64,000 bases of DNA from Lysinibacillus sp. OF-1. GTDB taxonomy: Bacteria > Bacillota > Bacilli > Bacillales_A > Planococcaceae. The stretch is taken from assembly GCF_028356935.1 (NCBI RefSeq), contig NZ_CP102798.1:1860001-1924000 (forward strand), in the 5' to 3' direction. The translations under genes were made by a program, and so were the position numbers. The notes beneath the pieces are model-generated. The model worked only from the letters and a program-made list of their open reading frames with translations. It searched no databases and was not told the DNA's origin. Shown here piece after piece: positions 42,731 through 51,093 of this stretch (position 1 is its first letter; each line of letters opens with the position of its first letter).

Positions 42731-42994
42731 AACTGAACGCCCGCGAGCGAAGTGAATACTCGCGGAAGGAAGGTGAATACTCGCGGAAGGAAGGTGAATA
42801 CTCGCGGAAGGAAGGTGAATACTCGCGGAAGGAGAGTGAATACTCGCGGAAGGAGAGTGAATACTCGCGGAAGGAGAGTGAATACTCGCGGAAGGCAAGC
42901 GAATACTCGCGGAAGGAGAGTGAATACTCGCGGAAGGCAAGCGAATACTCGCGGAAGGCAAGCGACAACCCGCGAAAGTAAAGCGAACACCCAG
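42731..42994. repeat. 21-bp tandem repeat array (array 2)
   Basis: Ten near-identical 21-base units with degenerate copies at both edges. Each has the core GTGAATACTCGCGG (GCGAATAC in some) and a 7-base tail that changes in blocks: AAGGAAG three times, AAGGAGA three times, then AAGGCAA and AAGGAGA mixed. The edge units are degenerate, as in a decaying array. No conventional terminator is seen after the GDPD gene, and several frames remain open simply because the unit is 21 bases and stop-free. Confidence 0.95.
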
Positions 42995-43155
42995 ATGCCC
43001 TCAAATCAAAGCGAACAACATAAGCGCTTCATCATACGCAACCGTTCGATAGCAGTTTGACTTCGCTGAAAATAAAAAAATCGGTCAGATTGTAACCTTT
43101 TTCATGCAGAGGCGACTACTTCTATGAATTCGAGATATGAAGGAGATGCTTTTTT

Positions 43156-44106
43156 ATGAAAATGACGAAAGTCGTACCATTTGCTATGTCAGCATTATTA
43201 TTAGGGGGCGCGATTGGAGCTCCAACTGCATCAGCTAACGAAGGTGAGGCTGTGGTGACGAACGCAGAAACTACGGAGCAACAAGTGCAGCCGACTTTTA
43301 TTAAAGTAACGGGTACAGTGGAAAATGTAGATGTTCGTGAAAACGGAACGTCCTATACAGTAATGGACGGTGACAATACGAACATTGTCATCGCTAATAA
43401 AGAGTCATTCATTTTCGATAATACAGGAAAAGAAGTCAAGCTTCAAAAAGGGGATAAGGTGTCGGCTTACTCTTATGCCAAAAAACCTATGCTTGCAATT
43501 TATCCACCGCAGTATAACCCAGAAGTAATTATTGTTGAAACAGAAGCAATGGGTAGCGTGGAAGTTGATTTCTTCGATAAAAATTTAATCGATACAGACA
43601 ACAACTTAAAATTAAATGTTGGAGAAGATACTAAATTAGTAAGTGCTTCTGGTAAAGATGTAAAATTGGATGATTTAAAAGAGCAGCATTTAGCCGTGTT
43701 CTACACAATTGCTACGATGAGTATTCCTGCTCAAACACCACCTTCAAAAGTCATCGTGTTGGACACGATCGAGAAGGAAGAACCAATTGAAGTAGATCCA
43801 GAGCCAACTCCTGAACCAGCACCATCGAATCCAGCTGTTCAAGAAATCATCAAGAAAGACTTTTATGAAGTAGAAGGGACGAAAATGGTGCCACTACGAT
43901 TAATCGCAGAAGAACTTGGCTTTAAAGTAGAAGTTACGCCAAAAGGTGCTATTATTTCGAAAGGTGCCGTTTCTTATACGATTACTCGCGGTCAAAAGGA
44001 ATATGGCTACAATAAAGCGCTTCGCCAATTTAAAGTAGCGCCCGCTTTATTAGAAGCTGGCAAAACATATATACCTGTTGAATTAGCAGAAGAACTAATG
44101 AAATAA
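43156..44106 (+). CDS. Secreted protein with copper-amine-oxidase-N-like stalk domain
   Basis: A 316-residue protein with a Sec signal peptide (residues 1-27, cleavage near ASA-NE). Residues 45-205 are beta-rich and may form two OB-like units. A proline-rich linker (EPTPEPAPSNP) leads to a C-terminal stalk domain, PF07833 type, with MVPLRLIAEELGFKVEVTPKG and TYIPVELAEELMK. Such proteins bind the cell surface. AAGGAG precedes the ATG. A terminator follows. Confidence 0.83.
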   Translation: MKMTKVVPFAMSALLLGGAIGAPTASANEGEAVVTNAETTEQQVQPTFIKVTGTVENVDVRENGTSYTVMDGDNTNIVIANKESFIFDNTGKEVKLQKGDKVSAYSYAKKPMLAIYPPQYNPEVIIVETEAMGSVEVDFFDKNLIDTDNNLKLNVGEDTKLVSASGKDVKLDDLKEQHLAVFYTIATMSIPAQTPPSKVIVLDTIEKEEPIEVDPEPTPEPAPSNPAVQEIIKKDFYEVEGTKMVPLRLIAEELGFKVEVTPKGAIISKGAVSYTITRGQKEYGYNKALRQFKVAPALLEAGKTYIPVELAEELMK

Positions 44107-44113
44107 TGACATT

Positions 44114-44150
44114 GAAGTATCTGGCAATTCGCTAGGTACTTCTTTTTTTA
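44114..44150 (+). terminator. Terminator after the stalk-domain gene
   Basis: GAAGTA and TACTTC arms, with partial pairing inside, then a run of T. Confidence 0.65.
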
Positions 44151-44213
44151 TTTCCTTCTAATGGAAAATTCAGTACAATGAAAAAGAAAAGTCGAAGCAT
44201 AAAGGAGAACGTT

Positions 44214-44747
44214 ATGAAGCAAGCACTCATTATTATTGATATCCAAGAGGCTTTCTTTTTGGATAGCCAACAAAATCTATGGAATGATGAAACGATTATT
44301 AAAAATATCAATACGGTAATCACATGGGCACGTCATAACGAAGTCCCAATTATTTTTATTCAACATACAGAGGCCAATGATGTTGATTTTGCAAAGGGTC
44401 AGCCAGGGTGGGAGCTGTATCATGGACTGCTTAGACAGGCACAAGATAAAGTGATTCAAAAAACAACTTGGGATGCTTTTTATCAAACGGATCTTGCACA
44501 ATATTTGAACGAACAGCACATTGATCAGTTGATTTTCGCAGGTGCTCAAACAGAGTTTTGTCTTGATACGACGATTCGCAGCGCTTTTAGTCATGGCTAC
44601 CATCATAATATTTTAATCGAAGATGCACATAGCACCTTAAATAGTCAAGTACTCGCAGCACCTCAGATCATTCAGCATCACGAATCCGAATGGCGTAATC
44701 GCTTTGTAAAAATTCAGCCAGTTGAGGAGTTCCCAAATGCTCATTGA
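44214..44747 (+). CDS. Isochorismatase-family cysteine hydrolase
   Basis: A 177-residue hydrolase with the family triad: Asp in IIIDIQEAFF near residue 9, Lys in VIQKTTWDAF near 82, and Cys in FAGAQTEFCLDTTIRSA near 117. The cis-peptide region GAQTE is in place. Likely a nicotinamidase-like amidase of unknown substrate. AAAGGAG sets ATG 44214. Its end overlaps the next gene by 11 bases. Confidence 0.9.
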   Translation: MKQALIIIDIQEAFFLDSQQNLWNDETIIKNINTVITWARHNEVPIIFIQHTEANDVDFAKGQPGWELYHGLLRQAQDKVIQKTTWDAFYQTDLAQYLNEQHIDQLIFAGAQTEFCLDTTIRSAFSHGYHHNILIEDAHSTLNSQVLAAPQIIQHHESEWRNRFVKIQPVEEFPNAH

Positions 44748-45282
44748 CCAAAAAGCGTTTCATATAAAAGAGCTAGACTATATTATTCGCTGTGCACAAC
44801 TTGAGGATGCTCAAGCTTTATCGGATTTGCGCCTACAATTGGACGGTGAAACAGAAAACTTCGACCGAGAGCAGGGGGAGGCATTCATCGATCAAGCGGG
44901 CTTCGAGCAGCTTATTCAGCAGGATACAGCAAGTCCGAAAAATCTGTGTTTAGTAGCGGTTGTAGGTGATCAAATCGTTGGGTACTCCAGATGTGAGGGA
45001 TCTCCATTAAAGAGACTTGCCCATAAAGTAACATTTGGCATCGGTGTTAGGAAGGCTTTTTGGGGCTATGGCATTGGAAAAGCTCTACTACAAGTATCTA
45101 TTGATTGGGCAGATGCCAATGGTGTACGGAAAATGGCATTAGAAGTGCTAGAAACGAATGAAAAAGCTATACAGCTCTATGAAAAATGGGGCTTTACAGT
45201 AGAAGGTATTTTGAAAAATGATAAATGCCTTGCAGATGGTAAGTACTATCACACAATCATAATGGGTAGATGGCAACCCTAG
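44737..45282 (+). CDS. GNAT N-acetyltransferase
   Basis: A 181-residue acetyltransferase with the acetyl-CoA loop GVRKAFWGYGIGKALL and the GNAT C-terminal pattern NEKAIQLYEKWGFTVEGI. GAGGAG sets ATG 44737, inside the isochorismatase end, so translation is coupled. Substrate not visible. Confidence 0.87.
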   Translation: MLIDQKAFHIKELDYIIRCAQLEDAQALSDLRLQLDGETENFDREQGEAFIDQAGFEQLIQQDTASPKNLCLVAVVGDQIVGYSRCEGSPLKRLAHKVTFGIGVRKAFWGYGIGKALLQVSIDWADANGVRKMALEVLETNEKAIQLYEKWGFTVEGILKNDKCLADGKYYHTIIMGRWQP

Positions 45283-45298
45283 TTAAGAAGGAACAGAT

Positions 45299-46204
45299 AT
45301 GACCAATTTTATGTATATTTTTTGTTTAATTGTCTGGGGACTTAATTTTATTGCAGTAAAGATTCAAGGAACCCCAGTCAGTCTAGAATTATCTTTAACC
45401 TATCGTTTAGTTATAACTGCTTTTTTATTTGGCCTACTTGCTTGGTTGATGAAACCACAGGGTAAGCCGCAGCAGCATGATTTTCCATTTATTATCGTCT
45501 TTGGTATTTGTAATTTTGCCTTCAGTTATTTAGCTTTATACTATGCGACGATGTTGAGCTCCGCTGCGATTGTCACTTTAATTTTTTCATTAAAAGTAAT
45601 TTTAACGCCCATTGCTATTCGAATATTTCTTAAAGAACCATTACATCGTCGCGTTTTAATCGGTGGTATTTTAGGGGTAATCGGTGTTGGGGTATTAATC
45701 TATCCCACTTTACATAGTTTTTCAGGTTTGGCTGATTTAAAAGGGGTCCTAATTGCTTTACTCGGTACTGTTCTAACAGCAATTGGGGATGCAAGCTCTG
45801 CAAGAAATGCAAAGCGCCAGATTGACCCCATTTATGCCAATGCCATTGGTTTTACAGTCGGCAGTGTAGTCATGTGTGGTATTGTCTGGATACAAGGACA
45901 CAAAATCGTCTTGCCTACATCCATTACCTATTTATCAGCCCTACTGTATTTAACGATTATCGCATCATTTCTTGCCTGGCTATTTTATTTAAAGCTAGTA
46001 GAAAAAATTGGCGGGGCGAAGAGTGGCTACATGGTTGCGTTGTTCCCTGTGATTGGCGGGATTGCTTCTGTTGTCATAGGGGAATCTACACTTAATCTGT
46101 ATTTAATCATAGGCTGCCTCTCTAGCTGTATAGGAGCAGCGATTGCCTTAGGCTTTCAATTTAAGCCTTTTTTACGAGGAACGAAAACCTCCTCCCCTTC
46201 ATAA
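45299..46204 (+). CDS. EamA-family (DMT) transporter
   Basis: A 301-residue protein with ten TM helices in two EamA repeats: WGLNFIAVKIQG in the first, and GDASSARNAKRQIDP with a second repeat ending VVIGESTLNLYLIIGCL. Drug/metabolite exporters of this family often expel amino acids or related compounds. AAGGAACAG precedes the ATG, 17 bases after the GNAT gene, so three genes form one operon. Confidence 0.88.
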   Translation: MTNFMYIFCLIVWGLNFIAVKIQGTPVSLELSLTYRLVITAFLFGLLAWLMKPQGKPQQHDFPFIIVFGICNFAFSYLALYYATMLSSAAIVTLIFSLKVILTPIAIRIFLKEPLHRRVLIGGILGVIGVGVLIYPTLHSFSGLADLKGVLIALLGTVLTAIGDASSARNAKRQIDPIYANAIGFTVGSVVMCGIVWIQGHKIVLPTSITYLSALLYLTIIASFLAWLFYLKLVEKIGGAKSGYMVALFPVIGGIASVVIGESTLNLYLIIGCLSSCIGAAIALGFQFKPFLRGTKTSSPS

Positions 46205-46240
46205 AATAGAGAAGAACGCTTGAAAAGGGTGAGGGACAAA

Positions 46241-46348
46241 ATGTCATTCGTTCAATCGAGTACAATGGCAAGTAGCAGAGAAAAAGAAGAGGATCATTGG
46301 GACATTGACCGTTGGGAAAATGATGGTGGCAGAAGTTTGCAGACGTAA
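46241..46348 (+). CDS. Very small hydrophilic protein (35 aa)
   Basis: ATG 46241 is preceded by GGGTGAGGG at suitable spacing and encodes a 35-residue acidic peptide with REKEEDHWDIDRWENDGG. Size, ribosome site and compact composition suggest a real small protein. Function unknown. Confidence 0.5.
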   Translation: MSFVQSSTMASSREKEEDHWDIDRWENDGGRSLQT

Positions 46349-46514
46349 GGGGGACGAAAATTTGTCTCCCTTATAAAATATTGAAACCTTTTTTCGTGTT
46401 GCTCGTATGATTAAGTAGACAAGTTTTAATAGCAGATTTGAAAAAAGGGAGAAATATTTTTTGAACCATTGAACAAAACGATTATTATTCATTATTTATT
46501 TGATTGTTATTGCG

Positions 46515-46768
46515 GATGCATATTACACAACATTGTATATTGAACAAAAAACACCACCGCAATATCAAACCATCAAAGCATCAGCCATTACAGTTAACAT
46601 GGTACGGTAGCAAGCCTCACAAAAAGAAGCGGACAACCCGTCGCTTGAAGCCTATGTCCTTCAAGCCATTGCTTCAGAGAGTGACCTATGGCATGGTGAC
46701 ACAGGTAAGGAATTTAGAACATCGTACAAAAATGCACGTCTTTTTACGATACCAACAGCTACGTTGCT
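46515..46768 (+). pseudogene. Gene remnant, unrecognised
   Basis: One frame reads IVIADAYYTTLYIEQKT, meets a stop near 46609, and continues as EADNPSLEAYVLQAIASES and GKEFRTSYKNARLFTIPTA. The parts read like protein but are interrupted and have no ribosome site, so this is probably a decayed gene. Family not recognised. Confidence 0.4.
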
Positions 46769-46769
46769 G

Positions 46770-46798
46770 ACACCCTGTACATTTACAGGGTGTTTTTG
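46770..46798 (+). terminator. Hairpin terminator
   Basis: ACACCCTGTA and TACAGGGTGT, 4-base loop, then TTTTT, just before the next ribosome site. Confidence 0.85.
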
Positions 46799-46816
46799 AT
46801 AAGGAGAATGAATGAA

Positions 46817-47245
46817 ATGAGCATGGTAACCTACATAGGATTAAATTTCCAGGCTGCAATAAATGACGACGATATGGAAGATGAAGTTGAAATAACAGAT
46901 TTGTTCCTTAGTAGCGAAGAGCGTCAAATGCTTCAGCATCAACATTTTACAACGCCATACCTATATGAGCTTGAAGCAAAAGGGAGTCCCATTTGGCAAA
47001 TGCATAACGACAATAAAGTGCATTCGCCACATAACTACGAAAAATCCAAAAGCACATTACTTCTTGTTTGTAACTTCCTGAAAAAACTTCTGCCAAAAGG
47101 TGATTATTGCGAAATCTACATTTGCTGGAAGGGGGAAGAAGGGGAGGATAGCGAAAAGAAATTCGAGCTCCTGTTAGACCAACTCTCAATCGACCAGCTC
47201 GAAATGAATGAAAAATACTTGATTACAATCAAAAATCAATTCTAA
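46817..47245 (+). CDS. Hypothetical cytoplasmic protein, possibly immunity-like
   Basis: A 142-residue acidic soluble protein. AAGGAG at 46801-46806 favours ATG 46817 over ATG 46808. Features: EVEITDLFLSSEERQ, and a C-terminal half with YCEIYICWKGEEGEDSEKKFELLL, an alternating strand/helix pattern. Small acidic proteins of this kind are often immunity or antitoxin proteins, but no toxin gene is adjacent, so that is speculation. Confidence 0.6.
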   Translation: MSMVTYIGLNFQAAINDDDMEDEVEITDLFLSSEERQMLQHQHFTTPYLYELEAKGSPIWQMHNDNKVHSPHNYEKSKSTLLLVCNFLKKLLPKGDYCEIYICWKGEEGEDSEKKFELLLDQLSIDQLEMNEKYLITIKNQF

Positions 47246-47269
47246 TAAAGATTGAAGCGAAAAGCCTCA

Positions 47270-47400
47270 CCCTTTATTAGAATTGTTTATTGGAAGTCGA
47301 TCGGAATAAACTCTTCCCCGAAGAATGCCAGGATATTGCAAAGATACTCAAAGACATTCGTGAAACTCGTTTCTCAGATGGCTTGTCTACATTGTGTTAG
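47270..47400 (+). pseudogene. C-terminal gene fragment
   Basis: A frame reads CLLEVDRNKLFPEECQDIA, then KILKDIRETRFSDGL, before a stop at about 47398. There is no start codon or ribosome site. It looks like the tail of a small helical protein whose N-terminus has been lost. Confidence 0.4.
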
Positions 47401-47442
47401 TATATCGGTATAGTTAGTTGCAAAAAGTTTATTTGTTTCGTA

Positions 47443-47631
47443 TTATGAAACAATCTCACATTTCAAGGTGTTTCGATTTACTGTGATATATTCCCCAGTT
47501 GATTTATTCATTACTTGTGACACTTTCTTGGTATGCGTTATCTCGCACCAATCATTTTGTACATCCACCAATAATTTTATTTCCACATCACTTTCTCCAT
47601 ATTTTAAACCACTATAAGATAATTTCGTCAT
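47443..47631 (-). CDS. Small hypothetical protein
   Basis: A 62-residue beta-rich protein (EIKLLVDVQNDWCEITHTKK). AAAGGAAGG lies just before the ATGs; ATG 47631 has the better spacing. Function unknown. Confidence 0.55.
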   Translation of the reverse strand: MTKLSYSGLKYGESDVEIKLLVDVQNDWCEITHTKKVSQVMNKSTGEYITVNRNTLKCEIVS

Positions 47632-47772
47632 GATCATCCTTCCTTTCTTAATCTTTAATATATTATCAAATATGATATTTCAATCTACCTGTTTCTATTA
47701 TACTGCACATTTATTGATCTATAAAAAGGCAATAATCTTTACGAAACCAGCCTAAAATAAAACGAGTATAGA

Positions 47773-47808
47773 TATTATTAAACTGCCAGGGCAGTTTGGT
47801 TTAATAAT
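47773..47808. repeat. Long imperfect inverted repeat
   Basis: ATTATTAAACTGCC on the left can pair with GGCAG and TTTAATAAT on the right, with TTTGG bulged. No T-run follows. It sits about 50 bases before a small membrane-protein gene and could be an operator or an mRNA structure. Confidence 0.5.
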
Positions 47809-47860
47809 CGTACAATTGTTAGAATTTGGTATAATTATTTTGGAGGTGAACGTTTCATAT

Positions 47861-48046
47861 ATGATAGTATTTGTGTTCATTAGTATTTATTTAATGCCGA
47901 TTTTAGCAATTATATTTTGTCTAAACCTTGTAGAAATAATAAAGAAAGTAAAAAAAGAACAACCAACTACTGCTAACACAGTTTGGTTAACAATCTCTTT
48001 TGCATTAATTGTATGGAGCATTGCTGTTACATCTTTTGGTGAATAA
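47861..48046 (+). CDS. Small membrane protein (two TM)
   Basis: A 61-residue product with two TM helices (about residues 1-23 and 40-58) and a lysine-rich loop. GGAGG at 47842-47846 is strong but 14 bases from ATG 47861; an upstream in-frame TTG would add 15 residues. TATAAT at 47830-47835 is a possible -10. Function unknown. Confidence 0.5.
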   Translation: MIVFVFISIYLMPILAIIFCLNLVEIIKKVKKEQPTTANTVWLTISFALIVWSIAVTSFGE

Positions 48047-48108
48047 TAGAAACGCTTTAGCCAAAGCAATCAACAGCTCTCCCTTAAAAATAAAATTTAA
48101 CAACCAGC

Positions 48109-48140
48109 CACGATTCTGCTAAAAGAATTGTGCCTTTTCT
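48109..48140 (+). terminator. Probable terminator
   Basis: CACGATTCT and AGAATTGTG with one mismatch, followed by CCTTTTCTTT. Confidence 0.5.
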
Positions 48141-48301
48141 TTGGGGGAAGGGACAGATTGCTAAACGGATAGTAGTTTAAGGCGAGGGGAAAATAAATTT
48201 CAGTTAATCGTTCAAGTTGCATACAAATATAAAGTGTGATGAATATTAGTAACTCATTAGCTATAATTATTCCAGAAAAAAGCGCTATTTGTGAGTTGAA
48301 A

Positions 48302-48346
48302 AAAATCCCAATTTCTCAATTTGAACACTAGGAAATTGGGATTTTA
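48302..48346. terminator. Bidirectional terminator
   Basis: AAAATCCCAATTTC and GAAATTGGGATTTT arms. It lies about 70 bases beyond the dinB-like stop and can end transcripts from either side. Confidence 0.75.
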
Positions 48347-48418
48347 TTTGATATAACAGTCAGATTTGCTTTTAAATCGCTTTGTTGTATGCAATAGTCA
48401 AGCAATTTTAAGCATCGT

Positions 48419-48910
48419 TTATAAATAGGAGCGTTTAGCTGGCCATGAACCTTGTAGTTTACGAAGTTGTACAATTTGTCCTGTATGATAAGCATCGTGC
48501 AAAAGGATATTTAGATATTGTTGCCAAACTGGAAGAGAAGGACTAGGTTGATCCAATTCTGCTTCTTGAAGGGATGCTAATGAAGATTGTAAGGCATCAT
48601 GTACGTGAAGTGTTCGCTTCACAGTTTCTTGCCAAGCATCCTCATCATTCGCTCCACCTTGGACAAACGTTTCATCATTATTTTGTGGAGCAACAAATGA
48701 GTTATCTTTATGTAAGCGAGAAAGTAAGCGCTCTTTAAAGGCTAGTAAATGGTTAGTATTTTCCCAAATCGTATTAGCGGCCTTTCCTTCTGGTTGCCAA
48801 CATGCTTGTGCAGCAGTGAGATTCTTTAATGCTTCTGATAGTGGTGGATACCATTCTTCTTCGAAAAAAACTTGATTGACTCCATTTTGCAAGAGTTCCT
48901 TTTTACTCAT
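48419..48910 (-). CDS. DinB-family protein
   Basis: A 163-residue four-helix-bundle protein. The DinB metal-site histidines appear as NHLLAFKERLL near residue 53 and LHDAYHTGQIVQLRK near 138-142. Members are metal-dependent thiol-cofactor transferases or of unknown function. GAGGAGG precedes the ATG at 48910. Confidence 0.88.
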   Translation of the reverse strand: MSKKELLQNGVNQVFFEEEWYPPLSEALKNLTAAQACWQPEGKAANTIWENTNHLLAFKERLLSRLHKDNSFVAPQNNDETFVQGGANDEDAWQETVKRTLHVHDALQSSLASLQEAELDQPSPSLPVWQQYLNILLHDAYHTGQIVQLRKLQGSWPAKRSYL

Positions 48911-49182
48911 TGAGATAGCCTCCTCTTTTGTAACCTTCTAAACATGACTTACTATTAATTTATCAAATTTTCCGAAAAGAGTATATAGGAGTGAAAATAT
49001 ACTAACAGGGACGTTAACTAAAGAGCATTGAGTTGCTTAGGCTCAGTGCAGGTTAGAAGAACAAGAAAGGCTATTGAATGACGTTCTGTTTTGTATCCGG
49101 ATCTGATGGATTTGCTTAAGTATTTATTTATAATATAAGGGAAAAATACTTACAAAATTTACATTAGAGGTGGCGATAATTC

Positions 49183-49632
49183 TTGAGAAGGTTAGTCATA
49201 CTAGTCATGGTGATTTTTGGATTATTTTTCCCGATACAATTGCTATTAGTAAAGGCGAGTATTCAACCAAAATTGGAAAAAGTAGATGTTTCATTTATTC
49301 AAGTAAATCGTTTAAACGGGGAAACTCGTTTGTTTAAGGAAAATGATGGATATGAGGAAGTGATTATCGATAAGATTGTTAACTGGATAAATACATCAAG
49401 CCCTTCCGAAGAAGCAAATGAGTTAGAGTTAAATCAAACTTCCATCATCTCGATAATGAAAATAAAACTAAAAAACGGAGACGTTGCAGTTATTGAACCA
49501 GCTTATAATTGTGTATCCCAAAACCAAGTAAAAACATGCACGATTGCAGATGGTGAGGTTATCTATACAAGTAATAATAAAAAGCTTCGATTGAAATCAG
49601 TAGAACTTTATGATTGGCTCTTAGTTGGCTGA
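49183..49632 (+). CDS. Hypothetical secreted or membrane-anchored protein
   Basis: A 149-residue protein with an N-terminal hydrophobic segment (residues 4-24) that may be a signal peptide or anchor, then a beta-rich domain with two cysteines (NCVSQNQVKTC) that could form a disulfide outside the cell. Start TTG 49183 behind GAGGTGG. Function unknown. Downstream, in the same frame, lies a decayed gene. Confidence 0.65.
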   Translation: MRRLVILVMVIFGLFFPIQLLLVKASIQPKLEKVDVSFIQVNRLNGETRLFKENDGYEEVIIDKIVNWINTSSPSEEANELELNQTSIISIMKIKLKNGDVAVIEPAYNCVSQNQVKTCTIADGEVIYTSNNKKLRLKSVELYDWLLVG

Positions 49633-49635
49633 AAA

Positions 49636-49959
49636 TATGAAAGTGTTGGGGCACCAAAAGATGAGTTGCTTTAAGAAACTTTATATAGCAGGTATTTTTC
49701 CTATCTCGATGAAACTTACGCAGATTTTATCATGTGTCCAAAAATCGATAAAGTTGAAACAATAGATGGCAATACAAGGAGACATATTGTTCAGGCAAAT
49801 GCGTTAAATTATAGTGCACATCATGGTGATGTTCCCTTTGATAGAATCCATATAATGTTGACTGATACGCCAGAAAATGGAGTGAAAATAAATAAAGTGA
49901 CAATACAAAAGGGGATTTCTGAAAAAGAAAGCGCTATACAATGTAGGCGAGCGAGCTAA
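49636..49959 (+). pseudogene. Truncated gene with in-frame stop
   Basis: Read in the frame of the preceding gene, the sequence after its stop gives KYESVGAPKDELL, a TAA at 49672-49674, then ETLYSRYFSYLDETYADFI and a run of protein-like sequence to 49959. The N-terminus is missing and there is one nonsense codon. An ATG at 49732 has no ribosome site. Probably a remnant of a small secreted-protein gene. Confidence 0.55.
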
Positions 49960-50012
49960 AGGATGACAGTGTAGAGAAGTTGTATGAGAAATACTAGTAA
50001 GTTGGTGAATGG

Positions 50013-50246
50013 ATGGAACAATTGATAAAGGAAATAATGTCTCAGAGTAGCCAATATAAAGTTCAAATTATTAAACGTAAGGATTGTCTCTATACTATAG
50101 AAGTATTTATGTGGCAAGAAGAGTATGAATATGAGTATTGGCGTCCAATAAAAAAAGATTTGACTTTGGTTGAAACGGAGGAAGGTGCAATAGCATTAGC
50201 CATTGAACATTTAAGCGTGTACTCTGGAGAACAATGCTTTTATTAA
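50013..50246 (+). CDS. Hypothetical small protein
   Basis: A 77-residue acidic protein rich in Tyr and Glu (WQEEYEYEYWRP), with a helix-strand-helix pattern. The ribosome site (GGTGAATGG) is mediocre. Function unknown. Confidence 0.5.
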   Translation: MEQLIKEIMSQSSQYKVQIIKRKDCLYTIEVFMWQEEYEYEYWRPIKKDLTLVETEEGAIALAIEHLSVYSGEQCFY

Positions 50247-50420
50247 TGTGCCCAATTTTGGATTGATGTTTTAAAATGCACTTGCTTCGGCAGGTGTTTT
50301 TTTCATTATCAATGCTCAAAAATAACATGTTTAATAATACAAAAATGGTTAAATATTGTATAATGAAGTTAGGATATTTTGATATTAGTAGCTTGTAGAA
50401 AAGAGAAAGTGGTTGAGAAA

Positions 50421-50609
50421 ATGAAGAACAAAAAAGGCATAGTTATTGCTAGTATTATATTATTATACTGTGTGATTTCAGTTATCTATACGCTTTTACT
50501 GGATGGAAAAATCAATTGGTCTCTATTATTTTTAGCAATATGTATGATTTATATTATAGAAGTTGCTATATCTAATAATAAATTACTTAAAAAGAAATTG
50601 ACTAAGTAG
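50421..50609 (+). CDS. Small membrane protein (two TM)
   Basis: A 62-residue protein with two TM helices and a lysine-rich C-terminus. No strong ribosome site (AAAGTGG upstream). Function unknown. Confidence 0.45.
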   Translation: MKNKKGIVIASIILLYCVISVIYTLLLDGKINWSLLFLAICMIYIIEVAISNNKLLKKKLTK

Positions 50610-50755
50610 GGCCAATACCAAAAGCTTAACAGGTTAAATCAGTTTTTACAGTTAAGTTACATCTGTTGGTAGGGCATCCACTCACATTCCAACGGTTTTA
50701 TTATTCTCCATGTGCATTTAATACCTCACATTATCAGGTGAATAAGAAGGTGGGT

Positions 50756-50956
50756 ATGCTATTGTTTAAAGAAGTTTCAAAGCTACAATTGGTACTATCT
50801 TTTTTGATGGCTTTTATTGGCTTCTCACAAGCATTTAACAACTGGGGAGAAAAGAGAATGTTATCTTTATTCTTTTTGATTGCTAGTATGTTTGTTTTAA
50901 TTGTTGCGAGTTTAGCTCTGATTTTTTATAGAAAACGGCAAATCATTAAAGAGTAA
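50756..50956 (+). CDS. Small membrane protein (two TM)
   Basis: A 66-residue protein with TM helices near residues 12-28 and 37-58. AAGAAGGTGGG precedes ATG 50756. A terminator follows. Function unknown. Confidence 0.55.
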   Translation: MLLFKEVSKLQLVLSFLMAFIGFSQAFNNWGEKRMLSLFFLIASMFVLIVASLALIFYRKRQIIKE

Positions 50957-50973
50957 TGATGGGCTTCAAAAAG

Positions 50974-51010
50974 AAAAAGATTGAAGCTTTTTAGCTCCAA
51001 TCTTTTTTCT
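50974..51010. terminator. Terminator
   Basis: AAAAAGATTGAAGCT and AGCTCCAATCTTTTTT pair with one mismatch. It lies between the converging small gene and fumC. Confidence 0.8.
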
Positions 51011-51093
51011 TGTGCAATCATACCGTATTTTCTAGCCGAGGCTCAAAATAGGGGACATGATCTAAAACATTGATATATCAACTTGCATTTATT

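Noticed and set aside
42731..42994. CRISPR array
   Set aside because: The repeats are directly adjacent with no unique spacers, and no cas gene is near. The Cas4-like nuclease at 62.9 kb is 20 kb away and also AddB-like.
42674..43060. Four long overlapping reading frames on both strands with RGRKVNT- or LPRVFT-like repeats
   Set aside because: They arise because the 21-bp repeat unit is stop-free and a multiple of three. No ribosome site fits and the composition is not that of a real protein.
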